A DNA stretch of 6,875 bases from Methanobacteriota archaeon (GTDB taxonomy: Archaea > Halobacteriota > Methanomicrobia > Methanomicrobiales > Methanospirillaceae), in contig WRER01000039.1 in assembly GCA_009779205.1 (NCBI GenBank), positions 1 to 6,875 on the forward strand, given 5' to 3'. Shown here one piece after another: positions 1 through 5,043 of this stretch (position 1 is the stretch's first letter; every line of letters begins with the position of its first letter). A program made the translations under genes and the position numbers. The notes under the pieces were generated by a model. It was not told the origin of the DNA. It saw only the letters and a program-made list of their open reading frames with translations, and made no database searches.

Positions 1-42
1 AGATACCTTCAGGCGTCCTCGGACATAGATCTTTCTTGACAT
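1..42 (-). CDS. Possible 5' end of an unidentified gene, cut by the left edge
   Basis: Reading leftwards from an ATG at 42-40 the frame is open to the window edge and gives 14 residues, MSRKIYVRGRLKVS. I do not recognise the protein; the segment is basic. A TATA-like sequence, CTTATACC, lies at 62-69, about 24 bases upstream of the ATG, which is where the box of a leaderless archaeal transcript would sit. No Shine-Dalgarno is visible, which also fits a leaderless message. It follows the aldolase terminator by about 80 bases, so it would be separately transcribed. Other frames are also open to the edge for a few codons, so the call rests mainly on the start and promoter arrangement. Confidence 0.33.
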   Translation of the reverse strand, partial: MSRKIYVRGRLKVS

Positions 43-61
43 TGCATTTGTTATATCAGCT

Positions 62-70
62 GGTATAAGC
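62..70 (-). promoter_or_regulatory. TATA-like box for the left-edge gene
   Basis: On the minus strand this reads GCTTATACC, centred about 24 bases before the ATG at 42. That spacing suggests a transcript starting at or within a few bases of the start codon. The preceding sequence is A/T-rich and gives no clear BRE. Confidence 0.3.
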
Positions 71-119
71 AATAAAGATTTGCAATCTAATGGAGATCAG
101 AATAAAAGAAAAGGTTTAG

Positions 120-137
120 AACAAAAAAATAAAAAAT
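120..137 (-). terminator. T-rich terminator after the aldolase gene
   Basis: Directly after the aldolase stop codon the minus strand reads runs of T (TTTTTTATTTTTTTG). Archaeal RNA polymerase commonly terminates at T-runs without a hairpin. No stem precedes the run. Confidence 0.55.
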
Positions 138-1043
138 TTAATTTCCGCGATAGATATTGAGTGCAGTCTCCACAGATGCATTATCAATTGTAATCGCTGA
201 TATCGCTTTACACATGCGCACCGCTTCTTCACGTGATTTTTGGTGGATATTTCTGCCAGTTGCATTGCCTGCACAGCCGCCGACATGAATCTGATCATAC
301 AACTGCTGCAAAAACACATTTGCATCCACAGAAGAGCCACCAGCACATACCACTTTCGTCCTTCCTGCTGCATGTACAGCTTCACGAAGAAGTTCAGCAG
401 GGTTTGCTCCTTCCTTCTTAGGAGGGTTGACCTTTACAAAATCTGCCCCGAGTGCTGAAGCAACACCTGCCGCTCCTGCAATTAGATGAGGATCCTTCTC
501 ATTCTTTACTGCTTTTCCACGCGGATAGATCCAAAGCACGGTTACAAGCCCAGATCTCTGTGCCTCTGCAATAGCCCTGGAGGCTTCAACAAGCATCTGG
601 CTTTCATATTCAGAACCAAGATAGATAGTATACCCAATCCCTGCAATATTGACTCTTCCAGTATCTCGAACACGAACAACATCTTCAACAGTCGTAATCA
701 TACATGAGCATGGATCCATCTGCTCAGTTTTTATCATATGTGTCTTGGAATTCAGCTTGATAAGATATGTTATATCCGGGTAATCAGCACCATAGTGTGA
801 AACAAGCCCAAGCTGCACCGCAAGGCAGCCGACATCTGCTTCACGTGCAATTCGAAACAGATGCTCAGGATTATTATCATCTGAATGAATATCTGCACCA
901 TAAAAATCATCATTCAAATGTTCAATCTTCTGATCACCTGCAAACAGCATGAGATTGCCTGAGTTCTTTGTAATCAGGCGATAGTTTTGAATATATGTCT
1001 CTCGTGCTTCAGAAGGTACAAGTAAAGGAACATCCACATCCAT
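138..1043 (-). CDS. Class I (DhnA-type) fructose-bisphosphate aldolase
   Basis: A 301-residue cytoplasmic Schiff-base aldolase of the archaeal DhnA family, expected to join or split triose phosphates and fructose 1,6-bisphosphate in gluconeogenesis and glycolysis. The barrel landmarks are in order: AGDQKIEH at residues 35-42 with the family Asp (D37), WIYPRG with Tyr173, FVKVN with the probable Schiff-base lysine K204, and phosphate-binding loops CAGGSSVD (233-240) and GNATGRN (259-265). The start is an ATG whose minus-strand leader contains GTGAT six bases upstream, a partial match to the archaeal Shine-Dalgarno. It has its own promoter and T-rich terminator, so it looks monocistronic. The related enzyme 2-amino-3,7-dideoxy-heptulosonate synthase is an alternative, but that is shorter and has a DHG motif where this protein has GDQ. 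The aldolase fold is secure; the exact substrate is inferred. Confidence 0.88.
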   Translation of the reverse strand: MDVDVPLLVPSEARETYIQNYRLITKNSGNLMLFAGDQKIEHLNDDFYGADIHSDDNNPEHLFRIAREADVGCLAVQLGLVSHYGADYPDITYLIKLNSKTHMIKTEQMDPCSCMITTVEDVVRVRDTGRVNIAGIGYTIYLGSEYESQMLVEASRAIAEAQRSGLVTVLWIYPRGKAVKNEKDPHLIAGAAGVASALGADFVKVNPPKKEGANPAELLREAVHAAGRTKVVCAGGSSVDANVFLQQLYDQIHVGGCAGNATGRNIHQKSREEAVRMCKAISAITIDNASVETALNIYRGN

Positions 1044-1073
1044 AATCTAATCACATAAAAATGAACGTAAATC

Positions 1074-1081
1074 CATATAAG
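1074..1081 (-). promoter_or_regulatory. TATA box of the aldolase gene
   Basis: The minus strand reads CTTATATG, centred about 34 bases before the aldolase ATG. Initiation 24-27 bases downstream would give a leader of roughly ten bases, just enough to hold the GTGAT ribosome-binding element at 1050-1054. Confidence 0.45.
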
Positions 1082-1100
1082 AGTACTACTCATGACATGC

Positions 1101-1130
1101 CAGAAAAACAAAACCCAGAAAAAATAGAAA
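1101..1130 (-). terminator. T-rich terminator after the 80-residue gene
   Basis: The minus strand after the TAA at 1134 carries several T tracts (TTTTCTATTTTTTCTG, then GTTTTGTTTTTC). This is typical of hairpin-free archaeal termination and separates the small gene from the aldolase promoter. Confidence 0.45.
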
Positions 1131-1133
1131 ATA

Positions 1134-1376
1134 TTATCGAATTTGAATAACCCGTTCTTCATTTCCGCGAAGTCGAGTTCTCATCCATTGAATAGCATCA
1201 ACACGATTTTTAAATGCTGCAATATTGACTGTTTCCCCATTTTGGAGCTTCGCACGGATCACCGCTTTTTCTACGACGAGTCTTCCTTTGCGCTCTTTTG
1301 TTAGCTCTGTAACTTGGAAACGTTCGACACAATCCAAGTTCAGGATTTCCGTTCCTACATCAAGCCATGTGGGCAT
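1134..1376 (-). CDS. Uncharacterised 80-residue protein
   Basis: I cannot assign a function. The protein is 80 residues with no signal peptide, membrane segment or cysteine cluster (one Cys). The pattern is beta-rich and then helical: residues 1-21 (TWLDVGTEILNLDCVERFQV), a charged turn TKERKGR, a strand pair around VIRAKLQNGETVNIAAF, and a final helix DAIQWMRTRL. This resembles small PH-like or ligand-binding domains that begin 'IINLDxV', but that is a shape impression only. An in-frame TAG immediately precedes the ATG, so the start cannot lie further upstream. No good Shine-Dalgarno is present. CACTTATCTG at 1411-1420 is a possible TATA-like box, giving a leader of about 13 bases. It follows the 107-residue gene after 67 bases. 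Confidence 0.72.
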   Translation of the reverse strand: MPTWLDVGTEILNLDCVERFQVTELTKERKGRLVVEKAVIRAKLQNGETVNIAAFKNRVDAIQWMRTRLRGNEERVIQIR

Positions 1377-1428
1377 CTATGCTACTCATTAATAGTTTAG
1401 CGACTTCTTGCAGATAAGTGTACAAGAT

Positions 1429-1440
1429 CTGACAAGTCAG
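1429..1440. repeat. Short perfect dyad CTGAC-AA-GTCAG
   Basis: Two 5-bp arms are separated by two bases, just after the stop codon of the 107-residue gene and upstream of the candidate TATA box of the 80-residue gene. The two-base centre cannot form an RNA hairpin, so if functional it would be a protein site. It is short enough to occur by chance. Confidence 0.25.
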
Positions 1441-1443
1441 AGT

Positions 1444-1767
1444 TCACCGTTTGATCTTCTCAAGCGCCTGTTCAACTGATTTTGTTGCTTCATTTCCAAG
1501 GTGATACAATGTTGCAGAAATATCATCCCCAAACTTTTTGGCTTGAGATTCAACATGTTGCCTGCCTTCGTCACTTTTAATAATATCCCTGCCAAGGGAG
1601 ATAACATCTACAATCACTCGCGAAATATCTGCACTAACAGCTTCGATGCGAGTGCCAAAGTCAACTGCTTTTTCATCAGAAGCAGAACCTGCCGCATCAG
1701 GCAATTCTCCTTCAACCCACCTACCTTGTTCAAAATGGCCTTTTTCACTAGAATGTTCAGGAGTCAT
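1444..1767 (-). CDS. Uncharacterised 107-residue acidic/helical protein
   Basis: I do not recognise a named family. The first ~40 residues are polar, acidic and probably disordered, with a HFEQGRWVEGELP segment. Residues ~40-107 look like long amphipathic helices (DISRVIVDVISLGRDIIK, then SATLYHLGNEATKSVEQA), ending in a basic tail KIKR. There is no signal peptide, membrane span or cysteine, so it is probably cytoplasmic, possibly oligomeric or surface-associating. The frame could be opened four codons earlier at TTG (1779) or GTG (1776), but those bases form the Shine-Dalgarno GGTGA at 1773-1777, five bases before the ATG at 1767. That ATG is therefore chosen. It has its own TATA-like box at 1811-1820 and a TGA stop. 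Confidence 0.75.
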   Translation of the reverse strand: MTPEHSSEKGHFEQGRWVEGELPDAAGSASDEKAVDFGTRIEAVSADISRVIVDVISLGRDIIKSDEGRQHVESQAKKFGDDISATLYHLGNEATKSVEQALEKIKR

Positions 1768-1772
1768 AGATG

Positions 1773-1777
1773 TCACC
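1773..1777 (-). promoter_or_regulatory. Ribosome binding site GGTGA that fixes the 107-residue start
   Basis: The minus strand reads GGTGA followed by five bases and then ATG. It matches the archaeal anti-Shine-Dalgarno consensus and overlaps the upstream GTG and TTG codons, ruling them out as likely starts. Confidence 0.7.
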
Positions 1778-1810
1778 AAAGTGCTGCTTTAAACTAGCTA
1801 TAGATGTCAG

Positions 1811-1820
1811 AAATATAAAA
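1811..1820 (-). promoter_or_regulatory. TATA box of the 107-residue gene
   Basis: The minus strand reads TTTTATATTT, centred ~48 bases before the chosen ATG. Initiation about 25 bases downstream would give a leader near 20 bases containing the GGTGA site. Confidence 0.5.
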
Positions 1821-1824
1821 AACC
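1817..1824 (-). terminator. T-run after RNase Z, overlapping the next promoter
   Basis: The minus strand reads GGTTTTTT about 28 bases after the rnz stop codon. The run merges with the TATA-like box of the next gene, so termination and new initiation appear to share one A/T-rich segment. Confidence 0.4.
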
Positions 1825-1851
1825 TCACAGATTCCAATGTGATGAAAGATT

Positions 1852-2808
1852 TTACTGTGGAAATGTAATCTCTTTCATGCTTAAATCAGCAGGTACAAAC
1901 ATCTCTCCATTATACACGCGAGCTGCATCTTTTACATGCGCATCAATACTCGTATATCGTGGGCTCATATGAAACAGGGCCAATGACTGAGCATTGAGCG
2001 CCGCTGCGGCAATGCCAGCATCAGCTGCGGTTGAATGATGAAACTCACGTGCACGATCTGTCTCACTTGTATCAAATGTTGCATCATGAATCAGAAGATC
2101 TATTATTTTTGGAGCATATAAGGCGAGTTTATCATGAATAGGGCGTGTATCACCGGTATATAAAATGCTGCGGCCTCTTCTTGGAGGACCCAGTACCTGA
2201 TCAGGAGTTACCGTTACCGTCTTATCTCCATTCTGAATATCTACCTCCTGACCACGTTGCAGCTTTCCAAACAATGGACCAGGCTTTACACCAAGTACGA
2301 TTGCCCGCTCCCGATCAAACCTTCCAGGGCGTTCATTCTCTTCAAAAAGATAGCCCACACCAGCAACGCCATGATCTGTCGGCAGCACGGTTATCGTAAA
2401 GCCAGAAAATGAGATAATGTCTCCAGGGTCCACACGTACGCGTTCGATCTGGAATTTAAACTTGGATGCATTACGACAGATCAATCTCATATCTTCTACG
2501 ATCTCAAATATACCCTCAGGCCCATAGATCGTAATATCATCTGTTCTGCCCTGAAATGACATGGTCTGCAAAAGTCCGATAATACCAAGAAAATGATCTG
2601 CATGCCAGTGTGATATGAAAATCGAGTTTACAGATAAACCACATTTTGCACGCATCATCTGTTGCTGGGTGCCCTCTCCACAATCAAACAGCAGATCACA
2701 CGAACCCCATTTCACCATAATTGCTGGTAAATTCCTGGCCACACTTGGTAAGGAGCCAGATGTTCCAAGAAAAAAAACGTACAGCGTTTCACCAGTTATA
2801 CACCCCAC
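1852..2808 (-). CDS. rnz: Ribonuclease Z (tRNA 3'-end endonuclease)
   Basis: A short-form RNase Z of the metallo-beta-lactamase fold, which cuts the 3' trailer from precursor tRNAs in the cytoplasm. In the 318-residue reading: the N-terminal FLGTSGSLPS (13-22), motif I FDCGEGTQ (41-48), zinc motif II SHWHADH (66-72: H67, H69, D71, H72), TDH (H146), the flexible-arm segment GVKPGPLFGKLQRG (173-186), YTGDTRP with D220, HDATF (241-245), HSTAADAG with H258, and HMSPRY with H280. All expected ligands are present and the length is normal. The start is uncertain. GTG at 2808 overlaps the upstream gene by 13 bases and adds a non-family leader. A GGTGA site at 2789-2793 instead points to CTG at 2784, which would give a conventional short N-terminus of 310 residues. 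It is the last gene of the operon. Confidence 0.95.
   Translation of the reverse strand: MGCITGETLYVFFLGTSGSLPSVARNLPAIMVKWGSCDLLFDCGEGTQQQMMRAKCGLSVNSIFISHWHADHFLGIIGLLQTMSFQGRTDDITIYGPEGIFEIVEDMRLICRNASKFKFQIERVRVDPGDIISFSGFTITVLPTDHGVAGVGYLFEENERPGRFDRERAIVLGVKPGPLFGKLQRGQEVDIQNGDKTVTVTPDQVLGPPRRGRSILYTGDTRPIHDKLALYAPKIIDLLIHDATFDTSETDRAREFHHSTAADAGIAAAALNAQSLALFHMSPRYTSIDAHVKDAARVYNGEMFVPADLSMKEITFPQ
2789..2793 (-). promoter_or_regulatory. rnz: Ribosome binding site GGTGA inside the longer rnz reading
   Basis: The minus strand reads TAA, CT, then GGTGA, AACG and CTG. The site follows the stop codon of the upstream gene by two bases and lies four bases before an in-frame CTG. No ATG, GTG or TTG lies at a suitable distance, so either the site is fortuitous or rnz starts at CTG. 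Confidence 0.4.
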
Positions 2809-3575
2809 CCCCGAAGTACATTATAAGATTGTTCAGCCTCTTTTAGATTTCTACCTTCTATCACTATACACACATTACGCGAATCTGTGTAAGAATGAAG
2901 ATTGGAAACGATGCAATCCCATGGAAGATTTCCTTCACTTACCGGCAGATGTTCATCTTTCATTCCATGATTTCCATGTATATGCATATGGGAAGCATGG
3001 GGAAACAGAGAGATAAACTCAGAAACAAGGTTCATCGTGTGCGCATGGCCAAGATCAATAGTATATGATATGCCATCCACTTCCTCAGTGAGACCCAGTA
3101 CCTCTTCCGGGCGTTGACACACAAATCCCGGGATCTGTGGCATATTTTCAAGGCATGCAGTCACGCCATACTCATCCGCAACGCTTCCAATCTGCTGTAT
3201 TGCACCTTTGAGCATCTCCCATGCCCGCTGCGGTGCAAGTTCAGAGGTTGGAGACATATATCCGGGATGAAACGTCACAATCCGCGCAAATTCATGACCT
3301 TTTTCGATACACATACAAACCTGCCGTATCGATTCACGCCAGATTGGATCATTAATCGTAACCAGATTGAGATCGCTGTATGGAGCATGAATACTTGCAT
3401 GCAGTTCAGTGGATGCAAGTGTCTCACGAATGATTGCAACATGAGCATCATCCTTAAAATGGTAGTTTCCATCTGCACATATTTCCCATCCATCAAACCC
3501 GATCTCTTCGATACCGTGAACCCATGAGATATCCTCCCAAATCTTTGAAGATGCTCCAAATGATAGCTTCGTCAT
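2796..3575 (-). CDS. Xylose-isomerase-like / AP-endonuclease-family-2 TIM-barrel protein
   Basis: A 259-residue TIM-barrel protein of the sugar phosphate isomerase/epimerase superfamily, cytoplasmic and probably metal-dependent; the substrate is unknown. Candidate metal ligands numbered from the chosen ATG: H63 (HAPY), H103 (FHPG), E143 (LENMP), D174 and H177 (TIDLGHAHT), H198/H200 (HMHIHG), D207 and H209 (DEHLP), and E240 (VIEGRN). This order matches the trinuclear site of endonuclease IV as well as many sugar isomerases, so a DNA-repair role is not excluded. The frame extends eight codons upstream to a GTG at 3599. The ATG at 3573-3575 is chosen because it shares ATGA with the stop of the preceding gene, a typical coupled arrangement. 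It sits third in the operon, before rnz. Confidence 0.83.
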   Translation of the reverse strand: MTKLSFGASSKIWEDISWVHGIEEIGFDGWEICADGNYHFKDDAHVAIIRETLASTELHASIHAPYSDLNLVTINDPIWRESIRQVCMCIEKGHEFARIVTFHPGYMSPTSELAPQRAWEMLKGAIQQIGSVADEYGVTACLENMPQIPGFVCQRPEEVLGLTEEVDGISYTIDLGHAHTMNLVSEFISLFPHASHMHIHGNHGMKDEHLPVSEGNLPWDCIVSNLHSYTDSRNVCIVIEGRNLKEAEQSYNVLRGWGV

Positions 3576-4141
3576 GGCACACACTCTGTACAACCGCACT
3601 CATTTTGTAATACATTCAAAGTTGAAATAACGCTTTGCTTGAACGCTTCGATATCTGTTGCATTTTCCAGCATCAGATCTGCCATGTCCATGGCATTCAA
3701 GAGCCCAAAACTCGTCTCACGCGCATCCCGTTCATAGAGTTCAGAGATGGATGAGAGATCATCAGATCTCCCACGATCGCACAGCCTGGAAAATCTCATT
3801 TCATCAGGAGCAGTGATTGCAATAAGCACAAAGTTTGGAAAGTGTTCCTGCAATACGCGTACTTCTGCATCACCTCTCAGACCATCTATCAATACCAGAT
3901 CACTCTGTAAGCATTCCACTACTGGAATACAAGTGATAGCGATCGCAGCCATTCCATGTTTTTCACGCAGAGCTTTTGAAATCATACCCATACTCTCATC
4001 AGTTGGAGGAAGACCTGCTTTTCGCACCTCTTCACGGATAACATCACCCATCACAACGACGGGAATACCCATCTGATCTGCAATCTTTGAAAATTCTCCC
4101 TTACCGGAACCCGGAAGGCCGACAATCCCTAAAACCTTCAT
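3572..4141 (-). CDS. UPF0200 family P-loop kinase-like protein
   Basis: A 189-residue archaeal P-loop NTPase related to dephospho-CoA kinase and nucleoside monophosphate kinases; the physiological substrate of the family is not known to me. Visible elements: Walker A GLPGSGKG (8-15), the conserved MGDVIREEVRKAG segment (31-43), which is the expected acceptor-side region, Walker B VLIDGLRG (83-90), and an arginine-rich lid RLCDRGRSDD (119-128). The protein ends in CGCTEC (Cys182, 184, 187), which I do not recall as typical. The start is an ATG with GGAGAGAT about six bases upstream (4147-4154), all lying inside the end of the NrdG gene, which it overlaps by 41 bases in another frame. Its TGA overlaps the next ATG. 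The family call is firm; the function is not. Confidence 0.87.
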   Translation of the reverse strand: MKVLGIVGLPGSGKGEFSKIADQMGIPVVVMGDVIREEVRKAGLPPTDESMGMISKALREKHGMAAIAITCIPVVECLQSDLVLIDGLRGDAEVRVLQEHFPNFVLIAITAPDEMRFSRLCDRGRSDDLSSISELYERDARETSFGLLNAMDMADLMLENATDIEAFKQSVISTLNVLQNECGCTECVP

Positions 4142-4835
4142 ATATTATCTCTCCATCTTCTCGTGTACGTATACGGACAGAGCGGCACAGAGTATCTGCT
4201 ATGGCTGTAAGTTCAGTGGTTGTAAGTGGAGGTATGGTGTGTTTCACACCTTGTTGCAGAACAAGGGAAACGTCTCCAACTTCTGACGCCATCTGTTTGA
4301 CTTCTCCTTCATATCCTCTGAATACTGTAAACACAACTTCGAACCCAGGGAGATTTCCACGTTCATGAGCTGTTTTACACAGAATAAAGGATTGTTTCAC
4401 TTCTTCGACACAGTTAAGAGCAGTGCGCTCTGTGCACAATCTCCACTCTGTTTTAATATCAAGTGCAATATGATCAATGAGACGTCTCTTAATTAATGTT
4501 TCAAGAACGTTTGGATACACACCAGCTGTATGCAATCCCGTTGCAAGCCCAATTTTTTTTGCAAAACCTGCAAGAGCGGTCAATGCTTCTGCCTGCATTG
4601 TTGCTTCACCTCCTGAGAAAAGAACTGCACTAACCAGAAGGGAAGAAGATGAGATCTCATTCATTATATCAGATACATTTCGGAGATCTTCTCCATCCAG
4701 TATTGCTTCATTATGGCAGTACCAGCATCTAACTGGACAACCACGGAAAAAAACAACGCATGCAGAGCGTCCCCTCCAATCAACAGTTGACAGGGGAACA
4801 AAACCACCAAAATTTATGGTTGTATCTGATGACAT
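4101..4835 (-). CDS. nrdG: Anaerobic ribonucleotide reductase activating protein (NrdG-type radical SAM)
   Basis: A 244-residue radical SAM enzyme that would generate the glycyl radical on the anaerobic ribonucleoside-triphosphate reductase. The iron-sulfur motif is CxxxCxxC in RGCPVRCWYCHN (Cys33, 37, 40). The SAM-binding SGGE follows at 74-77 and a DIKTEW segment at 126-131, as in the archaeal NrdG2 group. No NrdD reductase is present in the window, so its partner must be encoded elsewhere, and another glycyl-radical or unknown target is possible. An in-frame TAA immediately precedes the ATG and no Shine-Dalgarno is seen. A TATA-like box about 30 bases upstream suggests a leaderless or nearly leaderless message. 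It is the first gene of the four-gene operon and overlaps the next gene by 41 bases. Confidence 0.88.
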   Translation of the reverse strand: MSSDTTINFGGFVPLSTVDWRGRSACVVFFRGCPVRCWYCHNEAILDGEDLRNVSDIMNEISSSSLLVSAVLFSGGEATMQAEALTALAGFAKKIGLATGLHTAGVYPNVLETLIKRRLIDHIALDIKTEWRLCTERTALNCVEEVKQSFILCKTAHERGNLPGFEVVFTVFRGYEGEVKQMASEVGDVSLVLQQGVKHTIPPLTTTELTAIADTLCRSVRIRTREDGEIIYEGFRDCRPSGFR

Positions 4836-4860
4836 TTACTAGTATTATGCGTATACATTC

Positions 4861-4870
4861 CCTATAATAG
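4861..4870 (-). promoter_or_regulatory. TATA box of the nrdG-rnz operon
   Basis: The minus strand reads CTATTATAGG, centred about 31 bases before the nrdG ATG. Initiation 25 or so bases downstream would fall within a few bases of the start codon, matching the absence of a Shine-Dalgarno. Confidence 0.5.
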
Positions 4871-4961
4871 AGTTGTTGAAGCTACCATCAATCTATGGAA
4901 CACGCTTAAACACGAATGTCCAATGTTTTAGATTTGCGAATTGAAAACAGTAGATGAATAG

Positions 4962-4984
4962 TTCATAGCATGCATATCTATGAA
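4962..4984. repeat. Inverted repeat TTCATAG / CTATGAA in the divergent region
   Basis: Perfect 7-bp arms at 4962-4968 and 4978-4984 are separated by nine bases (CATGCATAT). A further ATGAA lies at 4954-4958 and another CTATGAA at 4996-5002, so several half-sites are packed between nrdG and the methylase. The arrangement looks like an operator for a dimeric regulator, but no regulator gene is in the window. Confidence 0.45.
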
Positions 4985-5002
4985 GCAGGGCATGTCTATG
5001 AA
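4972..5002 (+). repeat. Tandem direct repeat GCATRTCTATGAA, period 18
   Basis: Two 13-bp copies at 4972-4984 and 4990-5002 differ at one base (GCATATCTATGAA and GCATGTCTATGAA) and are separated by GCAGG. The period of 18 is a multiple of three and lies inside a short reading frame. It could be either a protein-binding array or part of a leader peptide. Confidence 0.5.
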
Positions 5003-5036
5003 TAACAGGTTCTCACAATTAACAATGGAGAGGTGA
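4980..5036 (+). CDS. Possible leader peptide upstream of the methylase
   Basis: An 18-codon frame, MKQGMSMNNRFSQLTMER, runs from an ATG at 4980 (further in-frame ATGs at 4992, 4998 and 5025) to a TGA at 5034-5036. The stop lies inside the strong Shine-Dalgarno of the methylase and eight bases before the candidate ATT start. No good Shine-Dalgarno precedes the leader; AGGG ahead of the ATG at 4998 is weak. It may be a leader used for coupling, the 5' end of the methylase joined by a +1 shift at the TGA, or chance. Confidence 0.25.
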   Translation: MKQGMSMNNRFSQLTMER

Positions 5037-5037
5037 T
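5027..5037 (+). promoter_or_regulatory. Very strong Shine-Dalgarno GGAGAGGTGAT before the methylase
   Basis: The AGGTGAT part is an excellent match to the archaeal consensus and the strongest ribosome binding site in the window. It is placed for a start at about 5041-5046, where the only in-frame candidate is ATT at 5044. The first conventional in-frame start is GTG at 5254, more than 210 bases away. Confidence 0.65.
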
Positions 5038-5043
5038 ATTCGT

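Noticed and set aside
233..458. Short plus-strand frames opposite the aldolase
   Set aside because: They lie antisense to a well-supported enzyme gene, lack ribosome sites and have low-complexity, Cys/His-rich translations typical of shadow frames.
1501..1797. 98-residue plus-strand frame opposite the 107-residue gene
   Set aside because: It mirrors the minus-strand gene, which has a Shine-Dalgarno, a promoter and plausible protein composition; the plus-strand translation is Cys/Asn/Phe-rich and has no such signals.
3114..3559. Overlapping frames on both strands inside the TIM-barrel gene
   Set aside because: The barrel gene keeps an ordered set of metal ligands across this region, so these frames are shadows.
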